Source of the DNA: Bimastos eiseni
Lineage: Eukaryota > Annelida > Clitellata > Crassiclitellata > Lumbricidae
Assembly (NCBI GenBank): GCA_959347315.1
Contig: OY365822.1
Coordinates: forward strand, 10,888,530 to 10,952,529
Length of the DNA: 64,000 nt
Reading direction: 5' to 3'
Position 1 is the first letter of the stretch. Every line of letters starts with the position of its first letter. Of the stretch, positions 32,992 through 50,000 are shown one piece after another. The notes under the pieces are model-generated. The model ran no database searches. It was not told the origin of the DNA and was given only the letters and a program-made list of their open reading frames with translations. Position numbers and translations under genes: made by a program.

Positions 32992-34200
32992 ATCTAATAA
33001 AAGGTAACTTACCATCATCACAACATTCCATTGCATTGACTGGTAAAATATATTTTGCATCCAATAAAAGGTAACATACCATCATCACAACAATCCATTG
33101 CATTGACTGGTATAGTATAATTAGCATCCAATCAGAGGTAACCTACCCTTATTACATGAATCTATCCTGCTGACTGGTATAGTATAATTTGCATCTAATA
33201 AAAGGTAACTTACCATCATCACAACAATCAATTGCGTTGACTGGTATAATATAGCTTGCATCTAACAAAAGGTAACTTACAATCATCACAACAATCCATT
33301 GTGTTGACTGGTATAATATAATTTGGATCCAATTGGAGGTGACTTACCCTAATTACATTAATCCATCGTGCTGACTGGAAAAATATAACTTGCATCTAAT
33401 ACAAGGTAACTTACCATCATCACAACAATCCATTGTGTTGACTGGTATTATATAATTAGCATCAAATGAAAGGTAACTTACCATCATCACAAATAATCAT
33501 TGTGTTCACTTGTATAATAAAATTTGCATCAAATCAAAGGTAACTTACCCTTATCACATTAATCCATCGTGCTGACTGGTATAATATAATTTGCATCTTA
33601 TAAAAGGTAACTTACCATCATCACAACAATCCAGTGCATTGACTGGTATAATATAATTTGTGTCTAATAAAAGGTAACTTACCATCAGCACCACAATCCA
33701 TTGCATTCACTGGTATAATATAATTTGCTTCTAATTAAAGGTAAATCACCATCATCACAACAACCCATTGTGTTAACTGGTATTATATAATTTGCATCTA
33801 ATAAAAGGTAACTTACCATTATCACAACATTCTACTTTGTCGACTGGTATAATACAATTTGCATCTAATAAAAGGTAACTTACCATCATCACAACAATCC
33901 GTTGCATTGACTGGTAAAATATATTTTGCATCCAATAAAAGGTAACATACCATCTTCACAACACTCCATTGCATTGACTGGTATAGTATAATTAGCATCC
34001 AATCAGAGGTAACTTTCACTTATCACATGAATCTATCCCGCTGACTGGTATAGTATAATTTGCATCTAATAAAAGGTAACTTACAATCATCACAACAATC
34101 CATTGTGTTGACTGGTATAATATAATTTGGATCCAATTGGAGGTGACTTACCCTAATTACATTAATCCATCGTGCTGACAGGTAAAATATAACTTGCATC
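32992..34200 (+). repeat. Further copies of the 13-monomer higher-order repeat
   Basis: One complete unit (about 32992-33861) and a partial, diverged second unit. The second lacks some monomers after the TGAATCTATCCCG variant at about 34028. Confidence 0.8.
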
Positions 34201-35214
34201 TAATACAAGGTAACTTACCATCATCACAACAATCCATTGTGTTGACTGGTATTATATAATTAGCATCAAATGAAAGGTAACTTACCATCATCACAAATAA
34301 TCATTGTGTTCACTTGAATAATATAATTTGCATCAAATCAAATGTAACTTACCCTTATCAGATTAGTCCATCCTGCTGACTGGAATAATATAATTTGCAA
34401 CTTTAAAAAGGTAACTTACCATCATCACAATAATCTATTGCGCTCACTGGTATAATAGAATTTGCATCTAAGAAAGGGTAACTTACCATCATTACAACAA
34501 TCCAATTGTGTTGACTGGCATAATATGATTTGCATCAAATCAAAGGTAACTTACCATCATCAGAAAAATCCATTGTGTTGACTGGTACAATAAAATTTGC
34601 ATCAATTCAAAGGTAACTTACCATCATCAGAAATATCCATTGTATTGACTTGTATAATATAAATTGCATCAAATCAAAGGTATCTTACGCTTATCAGATT
34701 AATACATCGTGCTGACGGTTTACTATAATTTGCATCTTATAAAAGGTAACTTACTATCATCATAACAACCCAGTGCATTGTCTGGTATAATATAATTTGT
34801 GTCTATTAAAAGGTAACTTACCATCATCACCACAATCTATTGCATTGACTGGAATAATATAATTTGATTCTAATTAAAGGTAAATCACCATCATCACAAC
34901 AACCCATTGTGTTAACTGGTATTATATAATTGGCATCCAAAAAAAGGTAACTTACCATTATCACAACATTCTACTTTGTCGAGTGGTATAATATAATTTG
35001 CATTCAATCAGAGGTAACTTACCCTTATTACATGAATCTATCCTGCTGACTGGTATAGCATAATTTGCATCTAATAAAAGGTAACTCACCATCATCACAA
35101 CAATCCATTGCGTTGACTGGTATAATATAATTTGCATCCAATTAGAGGTGACTTACCTAAATTACATTAATCCATCGTGCTGACTGGTAAAATATAACTT
35201 GCATCTAATACAAG

Positions 35215-37250
35215 GTAACTTGCCATTATCACAAGAATCCACTTTGTCCACTGGTACAATATAATTTGCATCCAACTAAAGGTAACTTACCATCATCCCA
35301 ACAATCGATTGCATTGACTGGTATAATATAATTTGCTTCTAATCAAAGGTAACTTACCCTCATCACAAAGTCCATTGTGTTAACTGGTACTATATAATTT
35401 GCATCTAATAAAAGGTAACTTACCATTATCACAACAATTCACTTTGTTGACTGGTATAATAAAATTCGCATCCAATCAGAAGTAACTTACCCTAATCACA
35501 TTATACCATCGTGCTGACAAGTATAATTTAATTTGCATCTAATTAAAGGCAACTTACCATCATCACAACAATCCATTGCATTGACTAGTATTATATAATT
35601 TGTGTCTAGTCAAAGGTAACTTACCGTCATCACAACAATCTATTGTGTTGACTGGTAGAATATAATTTGTGTCTAATAAAAGGTAACTTACCATCATCAC
35701 AAATATCCATTGTGTTGACTGGTATAATATGATTTGCATCAAATCAAAGGTAACTTACCATCATCAGAAATATCCATTGTGTTGACTGGTACAATAAAAT
35801 TTGCATCAATTCAAAGGTAACTTACCATCATCACAAATATCCATTGTGTTGACTTGCATAATATAAATTGCATCAAATCAAAGGTATCTTACCCTTATCA
35901 GATTAATACATCGTGCTGACGGTTTACTATAATTTGCATCTTATAAAAGATAACTTACTATCATCATAACAACCCAGTGCATTGACTGGTACAATATAAT
36001 TTGATTCTAATTAAAGGCAAATCACCAACATCACAACTTACCCTTATTACATGAATCTATCCTGCTGACTGGTATAGTATAATTTGCATCTTAGAAAAGC
36101 TAACTTACTATCATCACAACAATCCAGTGCATTGACTGGTATGATATAATTTGTGTCCAATAAAAGGTAACTTACCATCATCACCACAATCCATTGCATT
36201 GACTGGTATAATATAATTTGCTTCTAAATAAAGGCAAATCACCATCATCACATCAACCCATTGTGTGAACTGGTATTATATAATTTGCATCTAATAAAAG
36301 GTAACTTCCCATTATCACAACATTCTACTTTGTCGACTGGTATAATATAATTTGCATCTAATTAAAGGTAACTTACCATCATCACAACAATCCATTGCAT
36401 TGACTGGTATAATATAATTTGCTTCTAATCAAAGGTAACTTACCCTTATCACAAAGTCCATTGTGTTAACTGGTACTATAAAATTTTCATATATTAAAAG
36501 GAAACTTACCATTATCACAACAATCCACGTTGTTGACTGGTATAATAAAATTTGCATCCAATCAGAAGTAACTTACCCTAATCACACTATACCATCGTGC
36601 TGACAGGCATATTATAATTTGCATCTAATTAAAGGTAACTTACCATCATCACAACAATACATTGCGTTGACTGGTATTATATAATTTGTGTCTAGTCAAA
36701 GGTAACTTACCATCATCACAACAATCTATTGTGTTGACTGGTAGAATATAATTTGTGTCTAATAAAAGGTAACTTACCATCATCACAAATATCCATTGTG
36801 TTGACTGGTATAATAAAATTTGCATCAAATCAAAGGTAACTTACCATCTTCACATATATCCATTGTGATGACTTGTATAATATAATTTGCATCAAATCAA
36901 AGGTAACACCCCTATCACATTAATCCATCGTTCTGACTGGTATAATATAATTTGCATCTAAAAAAGGAAAATTACCATCATCACAACAATCCATTGCATT
37001 GACTGGTATAATATGATTTGCATCAAATCAAAGGTAACTTACCATTATCAGAAATATCCATCGTGCTGACTGGTATAATATAATTTGGATCTAATCAAAG
37101 GGAACTTACCATCATCACAAATATACAATGTGTTGACTTGTATAATATAATTTGCATCAAATCAAAGGCAACTTACCCTTATCACATTAATCCATCATGC
37201 TCATTGAGATAATATAATTTGCATCTTATAAAAGGTAACTTAACATCATC
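35215..37250 (+). repeat. Dispersed satellite block, copy 1 of a pair with about 56041-58330
   Basis: The order of rare variants matches the block about 21 kb downstream: ACTTTGTCCACTGG, GACGGTTTACTATAATTTGC, CTTAGAAAAG, GGTATGATATAATTTGTGTCC, and ATACAATGTGTTGACTTG. The offset is 20,961 bp near 35731 and about 21,080 bp after 36061. This copy lacks about 118 bp around 36030-36040, where ACCAACATCACAACTTACCC joins two monomers. Confidence 0.78.
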
Positions 37251-38977
37251 ACAACAATCCAGTGCATTGACTGGTATAATATAATTTGCTTCTAAATAAA
37301 GGTAAATCACCATCATCACAACAACCCATTGTGTTAACTGGTATTATATAATTTGCATCTAATAAAAGGTAACTTAACATTATCACAACATTCTACTTTG
37401 TCGACTGGTATAATATAATTTGCATCTAATAAAAGGCAACGTACCATCATCACAACAATCCATTGCATTGACTGGTAAAATATATTTTGCATCTAATAAA
37501 AGGTAACATACCATCATCACAACAATCCATTGCATTGACTGGTATAATAAAATTCCCATCCAATCAGAAGTAACTTACCCCAATCACATTATACCATCGT
37601 GCTGACAGGTATAATCTAATTTGCATCTAATTAAAGGCAACTTATCATCATCACAACAATCCATTGCATTGACTGGTATAATATAATTAGCTTCTAATGA
37701 AAGGTAACTTACCCTTATCACAAAGTCCATTGTGTTAACTGGTACTATATAATATGCATCTAATAAAAGGAAACTAACCATTTTCACAACAATCCACTTT
37801 GTTGACAGGTATAATAAAATTCGCATCCAATCAGAAGTAACTGACCCTAATCACATTATACCATCGTGCTGACAGGTATAATATAATTTGCATCTAATTA
37901 AAGGTAACTTACCATCATCACAACAATACATTGCGTTGACTGGTATAATATAATTTGTGTCTAGTAAAAGGTAACTTACCATCATCACAACAATCCATTG
38001 CATTGAATGGTATAATATAATTTGCTTTTAATTAAAGGTAAATCACCATCATCACAACAACCCATTGTGCAAAACTGGTATTATATAATTTGCATCTAAT
38101 AAAAGGTAACTTGCCATTATCACAACAATCGACTGTGTTGACTGGTATAATAAAATTCGCATCCAATCAGAAGAAACTTACCCCAATCACATTATACCAT
38201 CGTGCTAACAGGTATAATCTAATTTGCATCTAATTAAAGGTAACTTACCATCATCACAAAAATCCATTGCATTGACTGGTATAATATAATTTGCATCAAA
38301 TCAAAGGTAACACCCCTATCACATTAATCCATCGTTCTGACTGGTATAATATGATTTGCATCAAATCAAAGGTAACTTACCATCATCAGAAATATCCATC
38401 GTACTGACTGGTATAATATAATTTGGACCAAATCAAAGGTAACTTACCATCATCACAAAAATACAATGTGTTGACTTGTATAATATAATTTGCATCAAAT
38501 CAAAGGCAACTTACCCTTATCACATTAATCCATCATGCTCATTGAGATAATATAATTTGCATCTTATAAAAGGTAACTTACCATCATCACAACAATCCAG
38601 TGCATTGACTGGTATAATATAATTTGTGTCTAATAAAAGGTAACTTACCATCATCACCACAAACCATTGCATTGACTGGTATAATATATTTTGCATCCAA
38701 TAAAAGGTAACATACCATCATCACAACAATCCATTGCATTGACTGGTAAAATATATTTTGCATCCAATAAAAGGTAACATACCATCATCACAACAATCCA
38801 TTGCATTGACTTGTATAAAAAAATTCGCATCCAATCAGAAGTGACTTACCCTAATCACATTATACCATCGTTCTGACAGGTATAATATAATTTGCATCTA
38901 ATTAAAGGTAACTTACCATTATCACAACATTATACGTTGTCGACTGGAATAATATAATTTGCATCTAATAAAAGGTA

Positions 38978-41900
38978 ACGTACCATCATCACAACAATCC
39001 ATTGCATTGACTGGTAAAATATATTTTGCATCCAATAAAAGGTAACATACCATCATCACAACAATCCATTGCATTGACTTGTATAAAAAAATTCGCATCC
39101 AATCAGAAGTGACTTACCCTAATCACATTATACCATCGTTCTGACAGGTATAATATAATTTGCATCTAATTAAAGGTAACTTACCATCATCACAACAATC
39201 CATTGCGTTGACTGGTATTATATAATTTGTGTCAATTAAAAGGTAAATCACCATCATCACAACAACCCATTGTGTTAACTGGTATTATATAATTTGCATC
39301 CAAAAAAAGGTAACTTACCATTATCACAACATTCTACTTTGTCTACTGGTATAATATAATTTGCATTCAATCAGAGGTAACTTACGCTTATTACATGAAT
39401 CTATCCTGCTGACTGGTATAGCATAATTTGCATCTAATAAAAGGTAACTCACCATCATCACAACAATCCATGGCGTTGACTGGTATAATATAGTTTGCAT
39501 CTAACAAAAGGTAACTTACCATCATCACAACAATCCATTGTGTTCACTGGTATAATATAATTTGCATCCAATTAGAGGTGACTTACCCAAATTACATTAA
39601 TCCATCGTGCTGACTGGTAAAATATAACTTGCATCTAATACAAGGTAACTTGCCATTATCACAAGAATCCACTTTGTCCACTGGTACAATATAATTTGCA
39701 TCTAATTAAAGGTAACTTACCATCATCACAACAATCGATTGCATTGACTGGTATAATATAATTTGCTTCTAATCAAAGGTAACTTACCCTCATCACAAAG
39801 TCCATTGTGTTAACTGGTACTATATAATTTGCATCTAATAAAAGGTAACTTACCATTATCACAACAATCCACTTTGTTGACTGGTATAATAAAATTCGCA
39901 TCCAATCAGAAGTAACTTACCCTAATCACATTATACCATCGTGCTGACAAGTATAATATAATTTGCATCTAATTAAAGGCAACTTACCATCATCACAACA
40001 ATCCATTGCATTGACTAGTATTATATAATTTGTGTCTAGTCAAAGGTAACTTACCGTCATCACAACAATCTATTGTGTTGACAGGTAGAATATAATTTGT
40101 GTCTAATAAAAGGTAACTTACCATCATCACAAATATCCATTGTGTTGACTGGTATAATATGATTTGCATCAAATCAAAGGTAACTTACCATCATCACAAA
40201 TATCCATTGTGTTGCCTGGTACAATAAAATTTGCATCAATTCAAAGGTAACTTACCATCATCACAAATATCCATTGTGTTGACTTGCATAATATAAATTG
40301 CATCAAATCAAAGGTATCTTACCCTTATCAGATTAATACATCGTGCTGACGGTTTACTATAATTTGCATCTTAAAAAAGGTAACTTACTATCATCATAAC
40401 AACCCAGTGCATTGACTGGTACAATATAATTTGATTCTAATTAAAGGTAAATCACCATCATCACAACAACCCATTGTGTTAACTGGTATTATATAATTTG
40501 CATCCAATAAAAGGTAACTTACCATTATCACAACATTCTACTTTCTCGACAGGTACAATATAATTTGCATTCAATCAGAGGTAACTTACCCTTATTACAT
40601 GAATCTATCCTGCTGACTGGTATAGTATAATTTGCATCTTAGAAAAGGTAACTTACCATCATCACCACAATCCATTGCATTGACTGGTATAATATAATTT
40701 GCTTCTAAATAAAGGCAAATCACCATCATCACATCAACCCATTGTGTGAACTGGTATAATATAATTTGCATCTAATAAAAGGTAACGTACCATCATCACA
40801 ACAATCCATTGCATTGACTGGTAAAATATATTTTGCATCCAATAAAAGGTAACATACCATCATCACAACAATCCATTGCATTGACTTGTATAAAAAAATT
40901 CGCATCCAATCAGAAGTGACTTACCCTAATCACATTATACCATCATTCTGACAGGTATAATATAATTTGCATCTAATTAAAGGTAACTTACCATCATCAC
41001 AACAATCCATTGCGTTGACTGGTATTATATAATTTGTGTCAATTAAAAGGTAAATCACCATCATCACAACAACCCATTGTGTAAACTGGTATTATATAAT
41101 TTGCATCTAATAAAAGGTAACTTGCCATTATCACAACAATCCACTTTGTTGACTGGTATAATAAAATTCGCATCCAATCAGAAGTAACTTACCCCAATAA
41201 CACTATACCATCGTGCTGACAAGTATAATATAATTTGCATCTAATTGAAGGTAACTTACCATCATCACAACAATCCATTGCGTTGACTGGTATTATATAA
41301 TTTGTGTCTAGTAAAAAGTAACATAATATCATCACAAATATCCATTGTGTTGACTGGTATAATAAAATTTGCATCAAATCAAAGGTAACTTACCATCATC
41401 ACAAATATCCATTGTGATGACTTGTATAATAAAATTTGCAGCAAATCAAAGGTAACTTACCATCATCAGAAATATCCATCGTGCTGACTGGTATAATATA
41501 ATTTGCATCTAATAAAACGTAACGTACCATCATCACAACAATCCATTGCATTGACTGGTAAAATATATTTTGCATCCAATAAAAGGTAACATACCATCAT
41601 CACAACAATCCATTGCATTGACTTGTATAAAAAAATTCGCATCCAATCAGAAGTGACTTACCCTAATCACATTATACCATCGTTCTGACAGGTATAATAT
41701 AATTTGCATCTAATTAAAGGTAACTTACCATCATCACAACAATCCATTGCGTTGACTGGTATTATATAATTTGTGTCAATTAAAAGGTAAATCACCATCA
41801 TCACAACAACCCATTGTGTTAACTGGTATTATATAATTTGCATCCAAAAAAAGGTAACTTACCATTATCACAACATTCTACTTTGTCTACTGGTATAATA

Positions 41901-44065
41901 TAATTTGCATTCAATCAGAGGTAACTTACCCTTATTACATGAATCTATCCTGCTGACTGGTATAGCATAATTTGCATCTAATAAAAGGTAACTCACCATC
42001 ATCACAACAATCCATGGCGTTGACTGGTATAATATAGTTTGCATCTAACAAAAGGTAACTTACCATCATCACAACAATCCATTGTGTTCACTGGTATAAT
42101 ATAATTTGCATCCAATTAGAGGTGACTTACCCAAATTACATTAATCCATCGTGCTGACTGGTAAAATATAACTTGCATCTAATACAAGGTAACTTGCCAT
42201 TATCACAAGAATCCACTTTGTCCACTGGTACAATATAATTTGCATCTAATTAAAGGTAACTTACCATCATCACAACAATCGATTGCATTGACTGGTATAA
42301 TATAATTTGCTTCTAATCAAAGGTAACTTACCCTCATCACAAAGTCCATTGTGTTAACTGGTACTATATAATTTGCATCTAATAAAAGGTAACTTACCAT
42401 TATCACAACAATCCACTTTGTTGACTGGTATAATAAAATTCGCATCCAATCAGAAGTAACTTACCCTAATCACATTATACCATCGTGCTGACAAGTATAA
42501 TATAATTTGCATCTAATTAAAGGTAACTTACCATCATCACAACAATCCATTGCATTGACTAGTATTATATAATTTGTGTCTAGTCAAAGGTAACTTACCG
42601 TCATCACAACAATCTATTGTGTTGACAGGTAGAATATAATTTGTGTCTAATAAAAGGTAACTTACCATCATCACAAATATCCATTGTGTTGACTGGTATA
42701 ATATGATTTGCATCAAATCAAAGGTAACTTACCATCATCACAAATATCCATTGTGTTGACTGGTACAATAAAATTTGCATCAATTCAAAGGTAACTTACC
42801 ATCATCACAAATATCCATTGTGTTGACTTGCATAATATAAATTGCATCAAATCAAAGGTATCTTACCCTTATCAGATTAATACATCGTGCTGACGGTTTA
42901 CTATAATTTGCATCTTAAAAAAGGTAACTTACTATCATCATAACAACCCAGTGCATTGACTGGTACAATATAATTTGATTCTAATTAAAGGTAAATCACC
43001 ATCATCACAACAACCCATTGTGTTAACTGGTATTATATAATTTGCATCCAATAAAAGGTAACTTACCATTATCACAACATTCTACTTTGTCGACAGGTAC
43101 AATATAATTTGCATTCAATCAGAGGTAACTTACCCTTATTACATGAATCTATCCTGCTGACTGGTATAGTATAATTTGCATCTTAGAAAAGGTAACTTAC
43201 CATCATCACCACAATCCATTGCATTGACTGGTATAATATAATTTGCTTCTAAATAAAGGCAAATCACCATCATCACATCAACCCATTGTGTGAACTGGTA
43301 TAATATAATTTGCATCTAATAAAAGGTAACGTACCATCATCACAACAATCCATTGCATTGACTGGTAAAATATATTTTGCATCCAATAAAAGGTAACATA
43401 CCATCATCACAACAATCCATTGCATTGACTTGTATAAAAAAATTCGCATCCAATCAGAAGTGACTTACCCTAATCACATTATACCATCGTTCTGACAGGT
43501 ATAATATAATTTGCATCTAATTAAAGGTAACTTACCATCATCACAACAATCCATTGCGTTGACTGGTATTATATAATTTGTGTCAATTAAAAGGTAAATC
43601 ACCATCATCACAACAACCCATTGTGTAAACTGGTATTATATAATTTGCATCTAATAAAAGGTAACTTGCCATTATCACAACAATCCACTTTGTTGACTGG
43701 TATAATAAAATTCGCATCCAATCAGAAGTAACTTACCCCAATAACACTATACCATCGTGCTGACAAGTATAATATAATTTGCATCTAATTGAAGGTAACT
43801 TACCATCATCACAACAATCCATTGCGTTGACTGGTATTATATAATTTGTGTCTAGTAAAAAGTAACATAATATCATCACAAATATCCATTGTGTTGACTG
43901 GTATAATAAAATTTGCATCAAATCAAAGGTAACTTACCATCATCACAAATATCCATTGTGATGACTTGTATAATAAAATTTGCAGCAAATCAAAGGTAAC
44001 TTACCATCATCAGAAATATCCATCGTGCTGACTGGTATAATATAATTTGCATCTAATAAAACGTA
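38978..44065 (+). repeat. 2,544-bp tandem duplication in the satellite
   Basis: The marker AACGTACCATCATC occurs at 38978, 41521 and 44065 (spacings 2,543 and 2,544, about 38 monomers), with the intervening order of variants conserved. Unit 1 is about 38978-41521 and unit 2 about 41522-44065. After about 44100 the third start diverges (GGCAAAATATATTTTGCATACAA form). Confidence 0.88.
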
Positions 44066-47000
44066 ACGTACCATCATCACAACAATCCATTGCATTGACT
44101 GGCAAAATATATTTTGCATACAATAAAAGGTAACATACCATTAACACAACAATCCATTGCATTGACTGGTATAATAAAATTCGCATCCAATCAGAAGCAA
44201 CTTACCCTAATCACATTATACCATCGTTCTGACAGGTATAATATAATTTGCATCTAATTAAAGGTAACCTACCATCATCACAACAATCCATTGCGTTGAC
44301 TGGTATTATATAATTTGTGTCTATTAAAAGGTAAATCACCATCATCACAACAACCCATTGTGAAAACTGGTATTATATAATTTGCATCAAATTAAAGGCA
44401 ACTTACCCTTATCACACTAATCCCTCATGCTCATTGAGATAATATAATTTGCATCTTATAAAAGGTAACTTAACATCATCACAACAATCCAGTGCATTGA
44501 CTGGTATAATATAATTTGTGTCTAATAAAAGGTAACTTACCATCATCACCACAATCCATTGCATTGACTGGTATAATATAATTTGCTTCTAAATAAAGGT
44601 AAATCACCATCATCACAACAACCCATTGTGTTAACTGGCATTATATAATTTGCATCTAATAAAAGGTAACTTACCATTATCACAACATTCTACTTTGTCG
44701 ACTGGTATAATATAATTTGCATCTAATAAAAGGCAACGTACCATCATCACAACATTCCATTGCATTGACTGGTAAAATATATTTTGCATCCAATAAAAGG
44801 TAACATACCATCATCACAACAATCCATTGCATTGACTGGTATAGTATAATTAGCATCCAATCAGAGGTAACTTACCCTTATTACATGAATCTATCCTGCT
44901 GACTGGTATAGTATAATTTGCATCTAATAAAAGGTAACTTACCATCATCACAACAATCAATTGCGTTGACTGGTATAATATAGTTTGCATCTAACAAAAG
45001 GTAACTTACAATCATCACAACAATCCATTGTGTTGACTGGTATAATATAATTTGGATCAAATTGGAGGTGACTTACCCTAATTACATTAATCCATCGTGC
45101 TGACTGGTAAAATATAACTTGCATCTAATACAAGGTAACTTACCATCATCACAACAATCCATTGTGTTGACTGGTTTTATATAAATAGCATCAAATGAAA
45201 GGTAACTTACCATCATCACAAATAATCATTGTGTTCACTTGTATGATATAATTTGCATCAAATCAAAGGTAACTTACCCATATCACATTAATCCATCGTG
45301 CTGACTGGTATAATATAATTTGCATCTTATAAAAGGTAACTTACCATCATCACAACAATCCAGTGCATTGACTGGTATAATATAATTTGTGTCTAATAAA
45401 AGGTAACTTACCATCAGCACCACAATCCATTGCATTGACTGGTATAATATAATTTGCTTCTAATTAAAGGTAAATCACCATCATCACAACAACCCATTGT
45501 GTTAACTGGCATTATATAATTTGCATCCAATAAAAGGTAACTTACCATTCTCACAACATTCTACTTTGTCGACTGGTATAATACAATTTGCATCTAATAA
45601 AAGGTAACTTACCATCATCACAACAATCCATTGCATTGACTGGTAAAATATATTTTGCATCCAATAAAAGGTAACATACCATCATCACAACAATCCATTG
45701 CATTGACTGGTATAATAAAATTCGCATCCAATCAGAAGTAACCTACCCCAATCACATTATACCATCGTGCTGACAGGTATAATATAATTTGCATCTAATT
45801 AAAGGAAACTTATCATCATCACAACAATCCATTGCATTGACTGGTATAATATAATTTGCTTCTAATGAAAGGTAACTTACCCTTATCACAAAGTCCATTG
45901 TGTTAACTGGTACTATATAATATGCATCTAATAAAAGGAAACTTACAATTATCACAACAATCCACTTTGTTGACAGGTATAATAAAATTCGCATCCAATC
46001 AGAAGTAACTGACCCTAATCACATTATACCATCGTGCTGACAGGTATAATATAATTTGCATCTAATTAAAGGTAACTTACCATCATCACAACAATACATT
46101 GCGTTGACTGGTATAATATAATTTGTGTCTAGTAAAAGGTAACATACCATCATCACAACAATCCATTGCATTGAATGGTATAATATAATTTGCTTTTAAT
46201 TAAAGGTAAATCACCATCATCACAGCAACCCATTGTGCAAAACTGGTATTATATAATTTGCATCTAATAAAAGGTAACTTGCCATTATAACAACAATCGA
46301 CTGTGTTGACTGGTATAATAAAATTCGCATCCAATCAGAAGAAACTTACCCCAATCACATTATACCATCGTGCTAACAGGTATAATCTAATTTGCATCTA
46401 ATTAAAGGTAACTTACCATCATCACAACAATCCATTGCATTGACTGGTATAATATAATTTGCATCAAATCAAAGGTAAACCCCTATCACATTAATCCATC
46501 GTTCTGACTGGTATAATATGATTTGCATCAAATCAAAGGTAACTTACCATCATCAGAAATATCCATTGTGATGACTTGTATAATATAATTTGCATCAAAT
46601 CAAAGGTAACACCCCTATCACATTAATCCATCGTTCTGACTGGTATAATATGATTTGCATCAAATCAAAGGTAACTTACCATCATCAGAAATATCCATCG
46701 TGCTGACTGGTACAATATAATTTGGACCTAATCAAAGGTAACTCACCATCATCACAAAAATACAATGTGTTGACTTGTATAATATAATTTGCATCAAATC
46801 AAAGGTAACTTACCATCATCACAACAATCCAGTGCATTGACTGGTATAATATAATTTGTGTCTAATAAAAGGTAACTTACCATCATCACCACAAACCATT
46901 GCATTGACTGGTATAATATAATTTGCTTCTAATTAAAGGTAAATCACCATCATCACAACAACCCATTGTGTTAACTGGTATTATATAATTTGCATCTAAT

Positions 47001-50000
47001 AAAAGGTAACTTACCATTATCACAACATTCTACTTTGTCGACTGGTATAATATAATTTGCATCTAATAAAAGGTAACATACCATCATCACAACAATCCAT
47101 TGCATTGACTGGTAAAATATATTTTGCATCCAATAAAAGGTAACATACCATCATCACAACAATCCATTGCATTGACTTGTATAAAAAAATTCGCATCCAA
47201 TCAGAAGTGACTTACCCTAATCACATTATACCATCGTTCTGACAGGTATAATCTAATTTGCATCTAATTAAAGGTAACTTACCCTCATCACAACAATCCA
47301 TTGCGTTGACTGGTATTATATAATTTGTGTCAATTAAAAGGTAAATCACCATCATCACAACAACCCATTGTGTAAACTGGTATTATATAATTTGCATCCA
47401 ATAAATGGTAACTTACCATTATCACAACATTCTACTTTGTCGACAGGTACAATATAATTTGCATTCAATCAGAGGTAACTTACCCTTATTACATGAATCT
47501 ATCCTGCTGACTGGTATAGTATAATTTGCATCTTAGAAAAGGTAACTTACCATCATCACCACAATCCATTGCATTGACTGGTATAATATAATTTGCTTCT
47601 AAATAAAGGCAAATCACCATCATCACATCAACCCATTGTGTGAACTGGTATAATATAATTTGCATCTAATAAAAGGTAACGTACCATCATCACAACAATC
47701 CATTGCATTGACTGGTAAAATATATTTTGCATCCAATAAAAGGTAACATACCATCATCACAACAATCCATTGCATTGACTTGTATAAAAAAATTCGCATC
47801 CAATCAGAAGTGACTTACCCTAATCACATTATACCATCGTTCTGACAGGTATAATATAATTTGCATCTAATTAAAGGTAACTTACCATCATCACAACAAT
47901 CCATTGCGTTGACTGGTATTATATAATTTGTGTCAATTAAAAGGTAAATCACCATCATCACAACAACCCATTGTGTAAACTGGTATTATATAATTTGCAT
48001 CTAATAAAAGGTAACTTGCCATTATCACAACAATCCACTTTGTTGACTGGTATAATAAAATTCGCATCCAATCAGAAGTAACTTACCCCAATAACACTAT
48101 ACCATCGTGCTGACAAGTATAATATAATTTGCATCTAATTGAAGGTAACTTACCATCATCACAACAATCCATTGCGTTGACTGGTATTATATAATTTGTG
48201 TCTAGTAAAAAGTAACATAATATCATCACAAATATCCATTGTGTTGACTGGTATAATAAAATTTGCATCAAATCAAAGGTAACTTACCATCATCACAAAT
48301 ATCCATTGTGATGACTTGTATAATAAAATTTGCAGCAAATCAAAGGTAACTTACCATCATCAGAAATATCCATCGTGCTGACTGGTATAATATAATTTGC
48401 ATCTAATAAAACGTAACGTACCATCATCACAACAATCCATTGCATTGACTGGCAAAATATATTTTGCATACAATAAAAGGTAACATACCATTAACACAAC
48501 AATCCATTGCATTGACTGGTATAATAAAATTCGCATCCAATCAGAAGCAACTTACCCTAATCACATTATACCATCGTTCTGACAGGTATAATATAATTTG
48601 CATCTAATTAAAGGTAACCTACCATCATCACAACAATCCATTGCGTTGACTGGTATTATATAATTTGTGTCTATTAAAAGGTAAATCACCATCATCACAA
48701 CAACCCATTGTGAAAACTGGTATTATATAATTTGCATCAAATTAAAGGCAACTTACCCTTATCACACTAATCCCTCATGCTCATTGAGATAATATAATTT
48801 GCATCTTATAAAAGGTAACTTAACATCATCACAACAATCCAGTGCATTGACTGGTATAATATAATTTGTGTCTAATAAAAGGTAACTTACCATCATCACC
48901 ACAATCCATTGCATTGACTGGTATAATATAATTTGCTTCTAAATAAAGGTAAATCACCATCATCACAACAACCCATTGTGTTAACTGGCATTATATAATT
49001 TGCATCTAATAAAAGGTAACTTACCATTATCACAACATTCTACTTTGTCGACTGGTATAATATAATTTGCATCTAATAAAAGGCAACGTACCATCATCAC
49101 AACATTCCATTGCATTGACTGGTAAAATATATTTTGCATCCAATAAAAGGTAACATACCATCATCACAACAATCCATTGCATTGACTGGTATAGTATAAT
49201 TAGCATCCAATCAGAGGTAACTTACCCTTATTACATGAATCTATCCTGCTGACTGGTATAGTATAATTTGCATCTAATAAAAGGTAACTTACCATCATCA
49301 CAACAATCAATTGCGTTGACTGGTATAATATAGTTTGCATCTAACAAAAGGTAACTTACAATCATCACAACAATCCATTGTGTTGACTGGTATAATATAA
49401 TTTGGATCAAATTGGAGGTGACTTACCCTAATTACATTAATCCATCGTGCTGACTGGTAAAATATAACTTGCATCTAATACAAGGTAACTTACCATCATC
49501 ACAACAATCCATTGTGTTGACTGGTTTTATATAAATAGCATCAAATGAAAGGTAACTTACCATCATCACAAATAATCATTGTGTTCACTTGTATAATATA
49601 ATTTGCATCAAATCAAAGGTAACTTACCCATATCACATTAATCCATCGTGCTGACTGGTATAATATAATTTGCATCTTATAAAAGGTAACTTACCATCAT
49701 CACAACAATCCAGTGCATTGACTGGTATAATATAATTTGTGTCTAATAAAAGGTAACTTACCATCAGCACCACAATCCATTGCATTGACTGGTATAATAT
49801 AATTTGCTTCTAATTAAAGGTAAATCACCATCATCACAACAACCCATTGTGTTAACTGGCATTATATAATTTGCATCCAATAAAAGGTAACTTACCATTC
49901 TCACAACATTCTACTTTGTCGACTGGTATAATACAATTTGCATCTAATAAAAGGTAACTTACCATCATCACAACAATCCATTGCATTGACTGGTAAAATA

